Part shown: in pieces, positions 63,001 through 64,000 of the stretch
Layout: the number at the start of each line of letters is the position of its first letter
Numbering within the stretch: position 1 is the stretch's first letter
Assembly: GCA_947561715.1 (NCBI GenBank)
Contig: OX387199.1
Location: 19,659,001 to 19,723,000, forward strand
Direction: 5' to 3'
DNA length: 64,000 nt
Origin: Ascidia mentula
Lineage: Eukaryota > Chordata > Ascidiacea > Phlebobranchia > Ascidiidae
The notes under the pieces: generated by a model
Database searches by the model: none
What the model saw: only the letters and a program-made list of their open reading frames with translations
What the model was told of the DNA's origin: nothing
Made by a program: the position numbers and the translations under genes

Positions 63001-64000
63001 GCCTGTAAACCTAATCACCTCTATAGTACCAGTAATCCTGCACTGAATATCTGTAAACGCTTTAACTAAAATCCAAACAAATTTGAACATAAAACTACAA
63101 TGTAAATGCTAGTCGTTATACCTGCAAAGTTGTAACGATAAACAACCGCTGTCGGCACTGATACCTTTATTTTTTGCAATTGTTTTACTTAATTTCTCGA
63201 CACAATCTATTGCAAGACATGTTAACTTACGACATATAATTTTCATAATTTTGCATGTACTTCCAACTAAAAATTTGCAGACTTTTTTATGTTCTAATTT
63301 CTAGAAATATTTATTTTCAATCTCAGGCCACAGTTTCGATATGTCCAGCCTGACGTCATCATCGGGTTATGAAGTGGACACATACGTCGGTCACTATTTC
63401 AACATAAACGTTTGCGAAAAATTGCACGGTGGAAATTGTCCTGATGGAACAGGTGAGTTCCTTAATTGCAATCATAGGCGTCGATTTTTCAACGTTTTGT
63501 AAAATATGAACGGTGACTTTTCCAGGTTTTTGGAAACACGCAAAAAACATTTCGTCAGTCGTATCGCCCTAAACATCGGTAAACGACGTAAATTCCGTTT
63601 AGTGTCACTTTGTTACGTAACAATCCACGTGACACTTGTGTTTGTCATGATTGTGACGGTGATATACAGGTCGTTTTCACTAGCTTAACGCATAGTATGA
63701 TACAAGTGTTTTTTCTGACAATAATTTTTAATTTAAACGAAATCCAAGGGTGACAATACATACGCTGTCACCCCTGTTTGTTTGTGAGGGGTGACATGTC
63801 ACCCCAGTCACCCCTAAATCAACGCCTATGGTTGCAATCCAATTTGTGATTCTTTTTCACAGAATATACATGCGTACAACTTTATAGTTAACACACTGAC
63901 AATTTATGTTAAACAGCAGAAAATGTATAGAAAAAATTTCAATGCAAGTTCAATTTAACTTTTACAGGAAGTTGTCTTGCTACACAACACAACGGGCCGT
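47153..64000 (+). CDS. IGF2R: Cation-independent mannose-6-phosphate receptor / IGF2R homologue (3' end outside window)
   Basis: Exons: 47153-47256, 47521-47648, 47984-48147, 48667-48828, 49069-49286, 49559-49681, 50950-51110, 51422-51547, 51938-52096, 52517-52666, 52883-52973, 53265-53370, 53528-53621, 53920-54113, 54440-54587, 54905-55076, 55366-55516, 56039-56161, 56503-56726, 57187-57388, 57571-57737, 58115-58278, 58684-58818, 59237-59423, 59758-59972, 60330-60412, 60653-60746, 61288-61477, 61975-62157, 62498-62820, 63327-63452, 63968->64000. Phase is kept across all 31 junctions; 1633 complete codons lie in the window. Residues 1-16 are a signal peptide (MRLLLLISLLSIVNAG). The rest is CIMR repeats, each with 'Y-[FY]-[IL]-N-V-C', 'FxC' and 'C-x-[YAF]-x-[FL]-x-W-x-T-x-x-[AV]-C'. 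In the family the receptor carries phosphorylated hydrolases from Golgi and surface to lysosomes. Repeats 12-15, membrane span and sorting tail should follow the window. Confidence 0.93.
49930..50135. mobile_element. Foldback MITE with 66-bp arms, IGF2R intron 6
   Basis: Arms 49930-49995 and 50070-50135 are inverted copies with one mismatch, around a 74-base loop. Outer end GAGTATAAATAGACTGGCCC. An 11-base direct repeat, TGCAAGATGCT, occurs at 49885-49895 and 50137-50147. A fragment of the same end is present at 3357-3381. No coding capacity. The near-identity of the arms suggests recent insertion. Confidence 0.85.
51020..52590 (+). other. IGF2R repeat 3, mannose-6-phosphate-binding signature
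   Basis: Mammalian repeat 3 uses a Gln, an Arg, a Glu and a Tyr to hold mannose 6-phosphate. Here Gln is in 'AVCQS' (51541-51543), Arg in 'RRRSVIIFHC' (about 52057-52062), Glu and Tyr in 'HELHCTYYF' (52543-52545 and 52558-52560, five residues apart as in human repeat 3). Binding itself is inference from these residues. Confidence 0.8.
52591..54008 (+). other. IGF2R repeat 4
   Basis: Complete CIMR repeat ('YFINVC', 'CPPGAAVCRL', 'KITLYC', closing 'CQLALSWYTAAACP'). The Gln position is Arg ('AVCRL') and the Glu/Tyr pair is absent ('SSDGCQLAL'), so the sugar site is not conserved. Confidence 0.75.
54009..55387 (+). other. IGF2R repeat 5, sugar-binding residues kept, one Cys lost
   Basis: Has Gln in 'GTCQVE', Arg in 'NRSTQISFLC', and Glu/Tyr in 'SEGNFTYLFNW', again five apart. 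The Cys normally two residues before that Tyr is Phe. Mammalian repeat 5, which prefers the phosphodiester form of the sugar, also lacks a disulfide, so the loss looks ancient. Confidence 0.75.
54756..54844. repeat. 89-bp palindromic hairpin element, IGF2R intron 15
   Basis: Begins AGAACTG and ends CAGTTCT, with arms of roughly 30 bases (GCATAAGGTTACGAT against ATCTCGTAACCTTACGCC). The distal arm block GCCAGAAGAACAGTTCT also occurs at 33191-33207 in an NHSL intron, indicating a repeat family. Confidence 0.75.
55388..59863 (+). other. IGF2R repeats 6-8
   Basis: Repeat 6 ('YYLNVCRPV', 'GVCQTS', 'HIHFIC', closing 'CSASFMWNTEAACA') keeps Gln but not Arg. Repeat 7 ('YEINVC', 'ISFIC', closing 'YVLFDFQTSLACQ') and repeat 8 ('FYLSVCRPL', 'RILFQC', closing 'CEFLFAWHTPAACP') lack the complete set. 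These are taken as structural or protein-ligand repeats. Confidence 0.75.
59100..59236 (+). repeat. Degenerate ATATCGTTGCA repeats ending in the acceptor of IGF2R exon 24
   Basis: At least five loose copies of (A)ATATCGTTRC run into the exon. Copies GTTGCATAG, GTTACTTAG and GTTACATAG each present an AG. The last (ending 59236) is the frame-keeping 3' splice site. Confidence 0.7.
59864..61448 (+). other. IGF2R repeat 9, mannose-6-phosphate-binding signature
   Basis: Gln in 'GSCQVA', Arg in 'FERSTVFRFTC' (61317-61319), Glu and Tyr in 'NETSDCTYHFDW' (61395-61397 and 61413-61415). The Glu-Tyr spacing is six here, the spacing remembered for mammalian repeat 9, against five in repeats 3 and 5. Confidence 0.8.
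61449..62720 (+). other. IGF2R repeat 10
   Basis: Complete CIMR repeat: 'YYINVCRSL', 'CPPNSAACMK', 'DRCASDPKRNYSTVVTFQC', closing 'CIVQMLWVTKAAC'. No Gln at the sugar position. Exon 61975-62157 of this repeat directly follows a MITE. Confidence 0.75.
61789..61953. mobile_element. MITE with ~26-bp inverted ends just upstream of IGF2R exon 29
   Basis: Left end AGATAGGGCCACTGTTTCG and right end CGAAACAGTGGCCCTGTCT are inverted repeats with one difference over about 26 bases, flanking about 110 bases. The exon-29 acceptor lies only 21 bases beyond the right end, so the branch-point region is probably within or next to the element. Confidence 0.8.
62721..64000 (+). other. IGF2R repeat 11 (partial), with a Gly/Ser-rich insertion
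   Basis: After the closing 'KAAC' of repeat 10 comes 'ALNTPSGGGGSSSGAEGG' and 'STTSGKPC' before the usual 'FDMSSL' and 'YFNINVC'. Other repeats here have a much shorter gap between these Cys. In mammals repeat 11 is the IGF-II-binding repeat. The window stops before its binding loops, so nothing can be said on IGF-II. Confidence 0.75.
63473..63830. mobile_element. hAT-like MITE (~358 bp) in IGF2R intron 31
   Basis: Termini CATAGGCGTCGATTT and AAATCAACGCCTATG are inverted repeats with one mismatch. The flanks ATTGCAAT (63465-63472) and GTTGCAAT (63831-63838) are an 8-bp target duplication with one change. The right third has several GGGGTGAC/GTCACCCC copies, resembling subterminal transposase-binding repeats. 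No transposase coding sequence. Confidence 0.85.

Noticed and set aside
1..64000. CRISPR arrays, bacterial operons, rRNA genes, integrated virus
   Set aside because: None seen. Spliced metazoan genes fill the window; the dispersed repeats are MITE-like and irregularly spaced.

Overview
The window looks like chromosomal DNA of a tunicate, most likely Ciona. It is AT-rich, almost every gene is split into many short GT-AG exons with small introns, and the proteins are chordate/metazoan families (ARID1, NHS/NHSL, fibrinogen-related lectin, IGF2R/CI-MPR). Small foldback and hAT-like MITEs sit inside introns. Species identity is inference; no rRNA, tRNA or mitochondrial marker was found.

Layout. 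(1) 2-4302, + strand: the last seven coding exons of an ARID1 (BAF250) chromatin-remodelling subunit, with stop codon and poly(A) signal. (2) 5876-34786, + strand: an apparently complete Nance-Horan-syndrome-like (NHS/NHSL) gene of 18 exons (1460 codons by my assembly). Its N-terminal WAVE-homology exons are followed by a ~17 kb intron. A separate ATG exon inside that intron (22096-22192) has the same exit phase as exon 3, predicting a second isoform without the WAVE-homology start. (3) 36384-41449, - strand: a gene I could assemble exon by exon that combines one-repeat-per-exon RI/NLR-type leucine-rich repeats with ZU5 and UPA-like segments, without NACHT or death domain. (4) 43655-46406, + strand: a secreted fibrinogen-related (ficolin-like) protein of 306 aa. 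(5) 47153 to the right edge, + strand: a cation-independent mannose-6-phosphate receptor (IGF2R) homologue. Ten CIMR repeats and part of the eleventh are present, and the four mannose-6-phosphate contact positions are kept in repeats 3, 5 and 9, as in mammals.

How they relate. The genes are not an obvious pathway. ARID1 is nuclear, NHSL acts on the actin/WAVE machinery, and IGF2R sorts lysosomal enzymes. The LRR-ZU5 gene and the lectin-like gene lie head to head about 2.2 kb apart and both resemble innate-recognition proteins, which is suggestive only. NHSL and LRR-ZU5 converge (tail to tail); the lectin and IGF2R genes are in tandem.

Exon boundaries were assigned by reading splice sites and checking codon phase across every junction; all chains of exons reported here keep phase. 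No database search or transcript evidence was available.
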